64,000 nucleotides of DNA from contig NZ_JBEBMH010000006.1 in NCBI RefSeq assembly GCF_040081985.1, positions 186,001 through 250,000 on the forward strand, written 5' to 3'. Source of the stretch: Kumtagia yinganensis (GTDB lineage Bacteria > Pseudomonadota > Alphaproteobacteria > Rhizobiales > Rhizobiaceae). The notes under the pieces are model-generated. The model was not told the DNA's origin. It worked only from the letters and a program-made list of their open reading frames with translations, and ran no database searches. Numbering within the stretch: position 1 is the first letter of the stretch; each line of letters starts with the position of its first letter. Position numbers and translations under genes: made by a program. Positions 25,552-33,682 of this stretch are shown piece after piece.

Positions 25552-26445
25552 GTGCCAAAGCCATATGGAGTATGCAAACTCACCGGCCAAAACGGAGCGT
25601 TGGTACGCAGCCATTTAATTCCTAAGGCCTTTACGCGCTTCAAGGATTCTCATGCTCCGCGCATAGAATCAGGAATTGGCCTTCGTCCGATCCGTGTTCA
25701 CGATTCTTGGTATGATCGGAACTTGGTGACGCGTTCGGGGGAGGACATCCTGGAGCGCTACGACGACTTTGCTGTTCGAGAATTCAGGAGACTAAAACTT
25801 GTTTGGAGTGGCTGGGAGGGCGAGGAACCGTCGGAATTGGACGGTTTAGAGCCTTCCTTTGACCTCCCTCAACCGTTTGGTAGTTGGTGCTTCCGCAAGG
25901 TTACGTCTATCAACCCTGAACGTATCAGATTGTTCGCTCTTAGCCTCCTTTGGCGTGCGGCAGCTAGTGAGATGCGTGCGGTTGTCAACGTTAGCTTAGA
26001 AGCTGACCGTCTCGAATGTCTTCGACAGATGGTGATACGTGGCAATCCCGAGCCAATGTCGATGTTCCCTGTCACACTAATCCAGTTTGTGACCAAGGGA
26101 GCCCTGCACAACCAATCACCGACGAAGGAGACTAAGATCTTCCCGGCTATCGATGGCGAGGAAGATACGGAGTCAACATTCTTCCGCTTCTATTTTGATG
26201 GCCTGCTGATTCACGTCCATGAAGATATGCCTTCAGCACGCAAAGTTTCGCTCGGAGATATGGAATTGGCTCGAAGAAAGAATTTACTGTTCTTGCTAGA
26301 CCCTCTGAGGGCCCAGCACAGAACGATAGAATGGATAGCTTTATTTTGGATGCCGAGACTAACGACGCAGACGTTCTTGATAGAATTTTTGGACGTCGGT
26401 CAGATTAAGCGCTTTGTATTGGCGAGATTACGAGCGATTCAATAG
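25552..26445 (+). CDS. Unknown protein with CxLx-SHLIPK N-terminus, foreign-looking
   Basis: A 297-residue protein. The start was placed at GTG 25552, six bases after GAGGCGAGG, which overlaps the nrdJ stop region. The N-terminus (YGVCKLTGQNGALVRSHLIP, then KAFTRFKD) resembles proteins that start with a Cys-containing knuckle and a SHIIP motif, related to HNH-type folds. The second half has no recognisable domain (MRAVVNVSLEADRL, FRFYFDGLLIHVHEDMPSA). No signal peptide is seen. Its base composition is clearly more AT-rich than nrdJ and the rest of the neighbourhood, so it was probably acquired. A defence or nuclease role is possible but not shown. Confidence 0.6.
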   Translation: MPKPYGVCKLTGQNGALVRSHLIPKAFTRFKDSHAPRIESGIGLRPIRVHDSWYDRNLVTRSGEDILERYDDFAVREFRRLKLVWSGWEGEEPSELDGLEPSFDLPQPFGSWCFRKVTSINPERIRLFALSLLWRAAASEMRAVVNVSLEADRLECLRQMVIRGNPEPMSMFPVTLIQFVTKGALHNQSPTKETKIFPAIDGEEDTESTFFRFYFDGLLIHVHEDMPSARKVSLGDMELARRKNLLFLLDPLRAQHRTIEWIALFWMPRLTTQTFLIEFLDVGQIKRFVLARLRAIQ

Positions 26446-26490
26446 GTGGCATTATTAATCGACTCGTTCTCCATATACGGGAGAAGGGAA

Positions 26491-27290
26491 AAGCTGCCGC
26501 AACGTCTCGGCAAATCTCCAACGTCGGCGATTGGTGGCAAGGCCAGCGCGAAACTCCACCTTCTCCCCTTGTGGGAGAAGGTGTCGCCCTCGGCGTTGCG
26601 AAGCAACGTCGAGATCGGGCGACGGATGAGGGGTGTTGGAAGAAACGAGTCGACGCAGGGCCGGGCACCGGGCGAAATTCTCGAAGAATTGAGCTCCGTC
26701 CAACACCCCTCATCCGTCTCGGCCTTCGGCCGATCCACCTTCTCCCACAAGGGGAGAAGGTAAAAGGCTGCCGCTTCGTCTCCGCAAATCTCCAACGTTG
26801 ACGATTGGCGGCAAGGCCGGCGCGAAATGCCCCCTTCTCCCCTTGTGGGAGAAGGTGTCGTCCTCGGACTTGCGAAGCAAGAACGAGAAAAGGCGACGGA
26901 TGAGGGGTGTTGGAAGGAATGAGATGGCGCAGGATCGGGGACCGGGCGAATTCTTGGAAGTGTCGATCTCCGTCCAACACCCCTCATCCGTCTCGGCCTT
27001 CGGCCGATCCACCTTCTCCCACAAGGGGAGAAGGTAAAAGGCTGCCGCTTCGTCTCCGCAAATCTCGAACGTTGGCGACTGGCGGCAGGGCCGGCGCGAA
27101 ACTCCACCTTCTCCCCTTGCGGGAGAAGTGTCGCCCTCGAGCGAACGCAGTGAGCGAAAGATCAGGCGACGGATGAGGGGTGCTGGAAGAAATGAGACGG
27201 CGCAGATCCAGGCACCGGGCGAAATTCTCGAAGAATTGAGCTCCGTCCAACACCCCTCATCCGACCTCGCTTCGCCACCGCCCTCCGCTT
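26491..27290. repeat. Three tandem 274-bp palindrome-bearing repeats
   Basis: Units begin at about 26491, 26765 and 27039, each opening with AAGCTGCCGC or AAGGCTGCCGC; the third decays near 27290. Inside each unit CCTTCTCCCCTTGTGGG-type and GACGGATGAGGGGTGTTGGA-type blocks reappear as reverse complements about 150 bases later, so each unit could fold into a long hairpin. A related remnant follows at 27335-27385. Repeats of this composition are common between genes in Rhizobiales. There are no spacers of CRISPR type and no genes inside. Confidence 0.8.
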
Positions 27291-27390
27291 TCGCTCCGGG
27301 CGTTCGTCGCTGAAAAAGCCAAATAGTTGGCCTTTTCTCGGCCTTCGGCCGACCGCTCCTCACCCCACAAGGGGTGAAGAAAAAAGCGCC

Positions 27391-27762
27391 TCACCGCCAC
27401 GGCTGCAAACTCGTATCCCGTGCAAACGCGATGATCGTATCGCAGGTGGAATCCAGTTCCCTCAGCACCTCGTCGTTCCAGAACCGCAGCACGCGAAAGC
27501 CGCGTGCCCGCAGCTCGGCCGTCCGGATATCGTCGCGGACCGCCCCCGCGTGCTGGCTGCCATCGAGTTCGACAATCAGCATGGCTTCGAGACAGCAGAA
27601 ATCGGCCACGTAGGGTCCGATGGGCACCTGACGCCGGAATTTGATGCGGTCGAGCCGCCGCCCGCGCAACTCCTTCCAAAGTTTATGCTCCGCGTCCGTC
27701 ATCTCACGGCGCAAGGTTTTTGCGAAACCGCGCTTGGTCGGCGGAACAGGCTGGTGCGGCAT
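27391..27762 (-). CDS. DUF559 endonuclease-like protein
   Basis: A 123-residue protein of the DUF559 family, which shares the restriction-endonuclease-like fold of very-short-patch repair enzymes. Characteristic pieces are ARTLR-like AKTLRREMTDAEHKLW, LRGRRLDRIKFRRQVPIG, PYVADFCCLEAMLIVELDG with the acidic D..E core, QH, and RARGFRVLRFWNDEVL. These proteins are widespread in Rhizobiales, often beside intergenic palindromes as here. Catalytic activity has not been established for the family, so a DNA-related role is an inference. The gene reads toward the repeat array. Confidence 0.85.
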   Translation of the reverse strand: MPHQPVPPTKRGFAKTLRREMTDAEHKLWKELRGRRLDRIKFRRQVPIGPYVADFCCLEAMLIVELDGSQHAGAVRDDIRTAELRARGFRVLRFWNDEVLRELDSTCDTIIAFARDTSLQPWR

Positions 27763-27794
27763 TGCGACAGATTAGGCACAGTCGGCGTTTCTTC

Positions 27795-27845
27795 CAACAC
27801 CCCCATCCGGCTTCGCGAAGCGAGGTCGGATGGGGGATGCTGCAA
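27795..27845. repeat. Short inverted repeat upstream of the split gene
   Basis: ACCCCCATCCGGCTTCGCG is followed shortly by GAGGTCGGATGGGGGATG, an inverted pair that can form a hairpin between the DUF559 gene and the split hypothetical gene. It resembles the arms of the 274-bp repeats. Confidence 0.45.
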
Positions 27846-27957
27846 GGATCGCCAACGCAGCAAATGTCAGCATCCGTCAGGATTCTTTCCCCAAAATCAT
27901 CCCCGCCCTCCCAATCGCTGCGACAATCCCGTCGCCCGTATTGGAAAGGAAACGGCT

Positions 27958-28857
27958 GTGCTGGCGATGGACTGGAATGCGGCGATCGAGAAGAACCGGG
28001 AGGCGCTGAAGCGTATCCTCGCTATGCTCGTCGCCATAACCGGGCTGGCTGCCGGAGCGCTTGGCGCTGAGGGACAGTTTACTTTGTTTCCGCAGAGGGG
28101 CGCAGCCGCTTCAAGACGGGCGCGGGCGGAAAAAAGTAAACTGTCCCCGGCACTTACCCTGCCCCGCCGTCTGCACCGCGCCGCGCTCCGCCTGTTACAC
28201 CCGGCTGAAGCGGCCACGCGGCGGCTGATCATCGTGGCGGCGCGCGGCCTGGCGGTCACCTTGCCGCCGCTGCGTCCGCGCAAAGCCAAGCCCAAATCCA
28301 ACGCGCCGCTGCTGCGCGGCTTCGGCATCGCCGTGACGATGTCGCGCGCCGATCTCGCCCGCGCCGCGGCGGCCAGTCGGGCCGCCGCCCTCCGTGCCGC
28401 CCGCCCGAAACGGTTCAGCCTGCCGCTGCTCGATCCGCTTCACAATCCGTTCCGCGTCCGCCGCCGCTACGTGCCGGCCCATGCCGGCCCGCGCATCCTG
28501 TTTCCCGGCGTCGCCGAGCCGTTCCACCTGCCCGCCCCGCCCTCGCCGCGCGACCCGATCGACGCGACGCGGCTGGCACTGCGCCTGCAAGCGCTGGCCG
28601 CCGCACTCGGCGACCTGCCCGGCCAGGCGAAACGCTTTGCCCGCTGGCACGCCCGCAGGGCCGCCGGGCGAAACGGCGAAACCAGCGGCATGGCCGAGAA
28701 GACCGGAGGTGGCGACGCCGCTGCCAGCAAACGAGGTCGCGCCGCCGTCCGGTTCCACCGCCGGTATCCGCTGAAACCCGGCCGGCCGCCGGGCTGGCAG
28801 CGCAAACCCACCCACGATGTCCACGAGGTGCTAGACGTCGTCCACGGCCTTGCCCTT
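27958..28857 (+). pseudogene. Conserved hypothetical gene, 5' part, split by a cassette
   Basis: The start is GTG 27958, seven bases after GGAAAGGA (or ATG 27967, MDWNAAIEKNREALKRIL). The 300 codons run to VHEVLDVVHGLAL at 28857, where a 3,312-bp cassette begins. The missing end, TGG to TGA at 32170-32199, encodes WALEPRDTS; joining 28857 to 32170 continues the frame exactly. The protein is basic and Ala/Pro/Arg-rich, with blocks LPRRLHRAALRLLHPAEAA and DPIDATRLALRLQALAAAL that I recall from uncharacterised Mesorhizobium proteins. An in-frame palindromic element lies at 28071-28147. As it stands, translation would run into the cassette and end with foreign sequence at 29040. Function unknown. 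Confidence 0.75.
28071..28147. repeat. In-frame palindromic element (GGGACAGTTTACTTT type)
   Basis: GGGACAGTTTACTTT at 28071-28085 is the exact reverse complement of AAAGTAAACTGTCCC at 28133-28147. The same arms flank a different loop at 50013-50094. Here it lies inside the hypothetical gene and adds about 25-30 codons without a stop. Confidence 0.75.
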
Positions 28858-28952
28858 AATGCCGACATACGGATTATGCCGACGTCTACCCAGATGAGCC
28901 GGAAGTGGTCGCCCCCCGCTCACGGGTCTCGGCATAATCAGAGGGATTCGAG
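28858..28952. repeat. Left inverted repeat of the cassette
   Basis: The reverse complement of this stretch matches 32041-32135 over all 95 bases with about six mismatches by eye. Within it GATTATGCCGA (28872-28882) and TCGGCATAATC (28929-28939) form a subterminal palindrome. Confidence 0.85.
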
Positions 28953-29081
28953 TAAGGCTACGGATGCATCTTTGCACCGTCGACGGCAGGCCAGCGACAC
29001 AATGCGAGCACACAACGCGTCGCAAGATGAATACGGCTAGTTGTAGCGTCGAAAAATCAGCGTTTCCGCGGAATATGCTGC

Positions 29082-30143
29082 CTATCGGCCCGTTTTCAGC
29101 TCTCGAGCAAAAGCCTCGGTGACCATTTTGAGCAACTGGTTGTGGACTTCGAGGCGGGACTGTCCGTCTCCGTCGGAGCAGATGGGATCGCCAACCTGTT
29201 CGGAATCAGCCAACTCGGCGGCTCCGGGTTTGCACTCGCCAAACATGCTGTAATGGCTCGCATCCTCGATCGTGGAATACTTACCCTTCTGAATGGCCTT
29301 CGCTATCCCGGAGGCGAGTGCGGTCTGCGGAATCTTTCCTGGTCGTCCGAGGTTCACGATCTCGACAGGAATAGAAACACCCGAAAATGTGTTTGCCTGA
29401 AACACGTCCACCGGCGCAGGATCAATCGCCATGGCGAACTGAATTCTTTTGTCTTCGTTGTTCCGACTAGCCAGCTTCATATCCATGGCATGAAGATCGA
29501 CGCCGCTTTGCCTCACCCATCCGCAAAGCGAGGGATTGAGGGTGTCGGTGTCACAGTAGCTCGCCAGACGGACTGGGTCGATACGAGCGCCGACAAGTGC
29601 CAAAACAGTGTTTCCACCTGCCGAAAGCCCGAGTGCTCCGACCCTGTCGGCTTCAATGCTATCCTTGAAAAGTGCATCTTTCTCGATCGCATCCAAGGTC
29701 GCGGTGATATCGGCAGGCCTCAGCCAAAGCTTCATCGTTTCTGCTGCTGATCTGTTTGCCCCGCCGTTTCCGGGATGAGTGGGAGCCGCCACGATGAACC
29801 CCTGCTTCGCCAATGGCGTTGCAATCCAGCTCATGGCTTGCGGAGTTCCTCCCAAGCCAGCGCCATGGGATAGCAAGATGAGTGGATATTTTCCGCGCGA
29901 GTTCGGGGCTTCGAGCATGGCGTTCGTGCCCGCAAAAAATACGCTCTCGCCAAGTGTGACTGGTTTGCCGCCAGGGTCCGCCGGATACCAAACGGTCACG
30001 GCAAGATCGCTGCCTCGCTCTTTGGAGGGTGCCACAATCTGGCGCACGCCGACAAATTCGCTGGCAGCGGCAGAGTGGTGCAGCATCAGTATCGTGGAGA
30101 TGGTGCTACAAAACATCGTCGCGATTTTTATCATCAGTTTCAT
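29082..30143 (-). CDS. Secreted dienelactone/PAF-acetylhydrolase-like hydrolase
   Basis: A 353-residue protein with an N-terminal signal peptide (IATMFCSTISTILMLHHSAAA, shortened, cleaved before SEF). The alpha/beta hydrolase domain has PLILLSHGAGLGG as oxyanion region, nucleophile elbow GLSAGGN with Ser, a likely acid in MAIDPAPVD, and His in EDASHYSMF. The family covers predicted dienelactone hydrolases and platelet-activating-factor acetylhydrolase-like esterases acting outside the cytosol. The substrate is unknown. It is the downstream gene of the cassette pair; the AraC regulator lies 135 bases upstream on the same strand and may control it. Confidence 0.8.
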   Translation of the reverse strand: MKLMIKIATMFCSTISTILMLHHSAAASEFVGVRQIVAPSKERGSDLAVTVWYPADPGGKPVTLGESVFFAGTNAMLEAPNSRGKYPLILLSHGAGLGGTPQAMSWIATPLAKQGFIVAAPTHPGNGGANRSAAETMKLWLRPADITATLDAIEKDALFKDSIEADRVGALGLSAGGNTVLALVGARIDPVRLASYCDTDTLNPSLCGWVRQSGVDLHAMDMKLASRNNEDKRIQFAMAIDPAPVDVFQANTFSGVSIPVEIVNLGRPGKIPQTALASGIAKAIQKGKYSTIEDASHYSMFGECKPGAAELADSEQVGDPICSDGDGQSRLEVHNQLLKMVTEAFARELKTGR

Positions 30144-30212
30144 CGAAGTTCCTTATGGCCGTGGGGTCAGGACGGAACGTGTCGGAAGATAAAGAGCGGC
30201 GAGCCCTTGAAC

Positions 30213-30236
30213 GCGATCTCGGACGTTCGAGATCGC
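30213..30236. terminator. Perfect hairpin between regulator and hydrolase genes
   Basis: GCGATCTCG at 30213-30221 pairs with CGAGATCGC at 30228-30236. It lies between the AraC gene stop and the hydrolase start, so it may end the regulator transcript or serve as an operator. No T-run follows on either strand. Confidence 0.4.
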
Positions 30237-30278
30237 GATCCAGGTCGTTTGTACGATGACTTTGGACCGGGGCGAAGG

Positions 30279-31349
30279 TCATGAGGCGGGTGCTTCTGCC
30301 CCTGTATCGGGAGCGGGAGATGTCTCGCGGCCAGCGCGCCGATAGCTGCTCGGGGTCATGCCCGTGACGCGAAGGAATTCCCGATTGAAGTTCGACTTTG
30401 TACCGAAACCCGAATCCAGCATGATGGCTGTCACCGGATCGCGTGTCGCAACAAGCCGTCGTTTGGCATCGTTGACCCTGTATTCATTCACAACCTGGGA
30501 GATATTGCGGTCGTAAATTCGGTTCAGAGCGCCGGATATCTGCCGTCCCGGGATGCCGATGCGCCGCGCCAGGCGCTCCAATGTCAGGTCTGGATCGCGA
30601 TATAGATGCTGCTCCAGCATCAGAGCATCGACCCGGCGTGCTATGGCTTCATCATCTCGGATGCTTGCAGACGCCGGCAGTGCGGACAATGCGAGATCTT
30701 CTGCAGTGGTATTTGTCTCCTTGTCGGGGCGAGTATTGTCAGCGACCGTGGCGGCGTAACCGGCAACTGCTAGCCACAAAACGCTCGCAACGGCGAGAAC
30801 CGCTCGGGCCTGGTTGCCATCCCCAAGGAGGAAATCGAGCGACACTATTGCATCGATAAAGGCCGTCGCAACAAGCATGACTGCCATTGCGATGAGCGCC
30901 TTCTGGGCGGTCCATTCGTCGGTGATACGTACTGCGGAAAGCGCATCCGGCCCCTGCCGAGCAACTCGTAGAAGCGCGAGACCGTATCCGAGGTAGATGG
31001 CAAATAGAGCTATATCGATTGGCGCCCGCCAGAAGGCGACGAAAATTGCAACGAGGCCTGCCGGCATCAGGTGCGGCAGCATGTCTGAGAGCCTTGCAAG
31101 CCTATTGCGGCGTAGCTGATCGAAGGCTGCAAAGGAGAGGGCCGGAAGGACCGCCGCGACGATCGGCTGAATTAAATGGGCAGGATGCCAGCCAAGGTTC
31201 CAGTTCAATCCCGACAAGATCGCCTGAACGGCAAAAGTGGCGACGAGCAGAGGAAACAGCCCGAGTTTCGACTCTCCCTGCCGGATCATCCGTATAAGGA
31301 TAAGGAAGAGAAAAAGGGAGATGACGAAGGGCAAAGGTACAGAAGGCAT
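30279..31349 (-). CDS. Membrane-bound AraC-family regulator
   Basis: A 356-residue protein. The first 200 residues contain about seven hydrophobic spans (VISLFLFLILIRMI, LFPLLVATFAVQAIL, LIAMAVMLVATAFIDAI). The C-terminal 100 residues are an AraC DNA-binding domain: LTLERLARRIGIPGRQISGA as the first helix-turn-helix, then AIMLDSGFGTKSNFNREFLR with the GFGTKSNFNREF signature and TGMTPSSYRR. Fused membrane sensors with AraC output occur in several proteobacteria and usually sense an envelope or extracellular signal. The likely target is the hydrolase gene downstream. Located inside the cassette. Confidence 0.85.
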   Translation of the reverse strand: MPSVPLPFVISLFLFLILIRMIRQGESKLGLFPLLVATFAVQAILSGLNWNLGWHPAHLIQPIVAAVLPALSFAAFDQLRRNRLARLSDMLPHLMPAGLVAIFVAFWRAPIDIALFAIYLGYGLALLRVARQGPDALSAVRITDEWTAQKALIAMAVMLVATAFIDAIVSLDFLLGDGNQARAVLAVASVLWLAVAGYAATVADNTRPDKETNTTAEDLALSALPASASIRDDEAIARRVDALMLEQHLYRDPDLTLERLARRIGIPGRQISGALNRIYDRNISQVVNEYRVNDAKRRLVATRDPVTAIMLDSGFGTKSNFNREFLRVTGMTPSSYRRAGRETSPAPDTGAEAPAS

Positions 31350-31565
31350 GAATAATAATTATCACGGTTCGGTTTCTTAGTCATACGCATAACTGTCCCG
31401 GATTCGCGGAAATCCTGAGCTTGTTCGGCCTCTGCGCCTGAATTTGACCATCGCAGGATTCGAACCTTTGCAACAACCGCAACGTTCCTTGTTGGCGCGA
31501 GGGCGAAGGTCGTGTTCTTCGAGACGGACATACGCCTTGCACGACATCCATATTAATCGCCGTCT

Positions 31566-31585
31566 CTCCTTGTTCAAACAAGGAG
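31566..31585. promoter_or_regulatory. Palindrome covering the recombinase ribosome site
   Basis: CTCCTTGTT (31566-31574) and AACAAGGAG (31577-31585) are perfect reverse complements separated by two bases. The right arm contains the AGGAG ribosome site of the GTG at 31592. It could be an operator or could hide the ribosome site in RNA. Confidence 0.4.
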
Positions 31586-31591
31586 AACACG

Positions 31592-32107
31592 GTGACGATC
31601 AATCGATATCGATACTTCTACGCCTGTGCCTTCTCGATCTTTGAGGGCCATCTTGTCGCCTTTGTAGACGAGATGGAAACGCTGCACCACGCCGAGAGCA
31701 CGATCAAAATCTACCTGAGCTGCATGAGCGATGTTGCCAAGGCAATGCATGCTGCGGGGATCGCCGCATGCGATCTCGATCAGAGGGGAGTCATTGAACT
31801 CGTAGCGGCCATGGGATGGATAGAATCCCGAGAGACCTACGCAAAGTTCATGATGAAGCGCTTTGTGCGCTTTCTTGCCAAGCGTGGCGTGACGAGGGAG
31901 CGTCCGGCTCTGTCACCAAAAGAGGCGGCGCGGTTGGAATTGCGGACGGCCTATGAAGACTATCTGCGTCGTCAACGGGGACTAACGGCCCCCGCAGAAA
32001 ATCCGGGAGATATCGGCCGGACGACAAGCTGCTCGCCTTCCTCGAATCCCTCTGATTATGTCGAGACCTATGAGCCGGAGGCGACCACTTCCGGCTCATC
32101 TGGGTAG
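31592..32107 (+). pseudogene. Truncated tyrosine recombinase (recombinase-in-trio type)
   Basis: The frame starts at GTG 31592, six bases after AGGAG. Residues 15-130 match the N-terminal core-binding part of tyrosine recombinases: LVAFVDEMETLHHAESTIKI, then FMMKRFVRFLAKRG, and LSPKEAARLELRTAYEDYLR, as found in recombinase-in-trio elements. After RRQRGLTA the similarity stops and the frame runs through unrelated sequence to a TAG inside the right inverted repeat. The catalytic domain with its Arg, His and Tyr is gone, so it cannot catalyse recombination. It marks the likely ancestry of the cassette. Confidence 0.65.
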
Positions 32108-32135
32108 ACGTCGGCATAATCCGGATGTCGGCATT
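32041..32135. repeat. Right inverted repeat of the cassette
   Basis: This is the reverse-complement partner of 28858-28952, with about six mismatches in 95 bases. It contains the stop codon of the truncated recombinase frame. Confidence 0.85.
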
Positions 32136-32169
32136 ATGGCCGTTATGCCGATATCGTCATAACGGCCAT
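32136..32169. repeat. Terminal palindrome at the right cassette end
   Basis: ATGGCCGTTATG (32136-32147) and CATAACGGCCAT (32158-32169) are perfect reverse complements around a 10-base centre. It abuts the resumed host gene at 32170 and has no counterpart at the left end. Confidence 0.8.
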
Positions 32170-32199
32170 TGGGCGCTGGAGCCGCGCGACACGTCCTGA
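32170..32199 (+). pseudogene. 3' end of the split hypothetical gene
   Basis: TGG to TGA encodes WALEPRDTS, the missing C-terminus of the gene at 27958-28857. It has no start of its own. The fit is exact in frame once 28858-32169 is removed. Confidence 0.75.
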
Positions 32200-32316
32200 C
32201 GGCGCCAGCTTTGCCGGACGCAATAGGGCAAAAATCAAATGGCCGGGGCGGATTTCCGCGACCGGGCGACGATCCGTGCTGTCAAGGGCCCGATCCGTTG
32301 CCAGAGGAGTCGCTTG

Positions 32317-32472
32317 AAGGAATTACCCCCACCCCTAACCCCTCCCCACAAGGGGGAGGGGAGTTTTGCGACCGTCATGCCGAGCGAAACTGGCGAAGAT
32401 CGGCGTCTGGCGGAGATGCAAGCCGGTCCCCCTCCCCTTGTGGGGAGGGGTTAGGGGTGGGGGTAATTCCTT
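32317..32472. repeat. Long inverted repeat downstream of ddl
   Basis: AAGGAATTACCCCCACCCCT onward (from 32317, about 40 bases) is repeated as its reverse complement ending at 32472. The arms are essentially perfect and the centre is about 70 bases. It belongs to the class of CCCCTCCCC-rich intergenic palindromes. No gene lies in 32200-32605 apart from this element. Confidence 0.75.
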
Positions 32473-32605
32473 AGCGATTGCCCTGATCCGTTGCGAATCC
32501 GGCCGAACCCGCCCAGCCCTCAGACTTCCTGGATTCGCCCTCACCCCACCGAATAAGCGCCTTTTGTACGCCGTTGAGGAAATTTCCGAAGCGGCTTGCT
32601 TCAAC

Positions 32606-33682
32606 CTATCGGCCGGCGCGCGCCAGTCCGTGTTGCACGAGCCTGTCGATGACTTCGGGATAGCTGACGCCGCTTGCCGCCATTGCCTTGGCATACATGC
32701 TGATATTGGTGAAGCCCGGAATGGTGTTGAGTTCGTTGACCAAAATCCGCATGTCCGCCGTCACGAAGAAATCGACGCGTGCCATGGCATCGCAGCCCAC
32801 AGCGCGAAATGCATTCCCCGCCATCTCGCGAACAGTGCTTTCGATCTCCGGAGGCAGTTCCGCCGGCACATCAAGCGCTGCGCCGTTCTCGTCGACGTAT
32901 TTCGCGTCGTAGCTGTAGAAACCGTGGCTTTCGGCCGGCACTATCTCGCCCGGGCGAGAAACGAAAAGCCCGCCGTGCAAATCCTCCAGCACGCTGCATT
33001 CGATCTCGCGGCCGCGGATGAACTCTTCCGCGAGCAGCTTGCGGTCATGTTTAAAACCTTCCGCCAGCGCCGCTTCGAATTCCCCCTCGGTCGCAACCTT
33101 GCTGACGCCAACCGACGAGCCCTGCCGCGCCGGCTTGATGAAGATGGGCAGGCCGAGTTCGTGCTCGATCTCCGCGAAGGCGGGCGGGCTCGCCTGGCGA
33201 ATGGTGACCGAGCGCGCTGTCGCCAGCCCCGCCTCGTTGAGCAGCCGTTTTGCGATGTCCTTGTCGAGCGCTGTGGCCGAACCAAGGATGCCGCATCCGG
33301 CAAGCGGCACACGGGCGACTTCGCAAAGCCCCTGCGCCGCGCCGTCTTCGCCATGCAGTCCGTGCAAGACCGGGAACAGGATGTCGATCTTCGGCAGGTC
33401 ATGAGCAGCGCCGCCAGCCGGAAGCGCGATGATCCGCCCCTGCCCACCCGGCACCAGGCAAATCTCCGTCCCTCTCTCCGGCTTCGCCAGCGCGCCGTCC
33501 TCGAACGAACTCAGCAGCCATTTTCCCTCGCGGGTGACGAAAACCGGCATTGCGTCGTATTTGGCTGGGTCCAACGCCCCCATCACATTCGTCGCCGAAA
33601 GCACCGACACATCGTGCTCGGCGGATCGCCCGCCGAACAGCACGGCGATCCTGAGCTTCGAGCGGTGCGGGGCATCGTCCAT
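32606..33682 (-). CDS. ddl: D-alanine--D-alanine ligase
   Basis: A 358-residue ATP-grasp ligase, the size of free-standing DdlA. The N-terminal domain has VLFGGRSAEHDVSVLSA, then FPVLHGLHGEDGAAQGLCE. The ATP-grasp core has LPIFIKPARQGSSVGVSK and EEFIRGREIECSVL, and the C-terminal domain has RVDFFV followed by LVNELNTIPGFTNISMYAK, which holds the metal and D-Ala residues. It joins two D-alanines for peptidoglycan precursors in the cytosol. It stands alone here, outside any mur cluster, so it may be a second ligase beside a ddlB elsewhere; that cannot be checked from the window. Confidence 0.95.
   Translation of the reverse strand: MDDAPHRSKLRIAVLFGGRSAEHDVSVLSATNVMGALDPAKYDAMPVFVTREGKWLLSSFEDGALAKPERGTEICLVPGGQGRIIALPAGGAAHDLPKIDILFPVLHGLHGEDGAAQGLCEVARVPLAGCGILGSATALDKDIAKRLLNEAGLATARSVTIRQASPPAFAEIEHELGLPIFIKPARQGSSVGVSKVATEGEFEAALAEGFKHDRKLLAEEFIRGREIECSVLEDLHGGLFVSRPGEIVPAESHGFYSYDAKYVDENGAALDVPAELPPEIESTVREMAGNAFRAVGCDAMARVDFFVTADMRILVNELNTIPGFTNISMYAKAMAASGVSYPEVIDRLVQHGLARAGR

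Larger units (their letters stand above)
28858..32169. mobile_element. 3.3-kb insertion cassette with long inverted repeats
   Basis: The cassette is bounded by 95-base inverted repeats (28858-28952 and 32041-32135), plus a 34-base perfect palindrome at the right end (32136-32169). It splits a hypothetical gene, and removing exactly these 3,312 bases rejoins that gene in frame with no target duplication. Cargo: a secreted hydrolase, a membrane AraC-type regulator and the N-terminal part of a tyrosine recombinase of the kind found in recombinase-in-trio elements. Lack of target duplication and palindromic ends fit site-specific recombination. No complete recombinase is present, so it is probably moved in trans or is now fixed. 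Confidence 0.8.

Noticed and set aside
22272..25643. Open frame of over 1,100 codons antisense to nrdJ
   Set aside because: It is the mirror of a strongly coding GC-rich gene, with Val/Gly/His/Asp-rich low-complexity composition and no domain.
26491..27290. CRISPR array
   Set aside because: Repeat units are 274 bases, nearly identical throughout, without short repeats, unique spacers or cas genes.
28858..29040. Continuation of the hypothetical gene into the cassette as its true C-terminus
   Set aside because: The reading past 28857 is inverted-repeat DNA also present at 32041-32135, and the exact in-frame join to 32170 is a better explanation.
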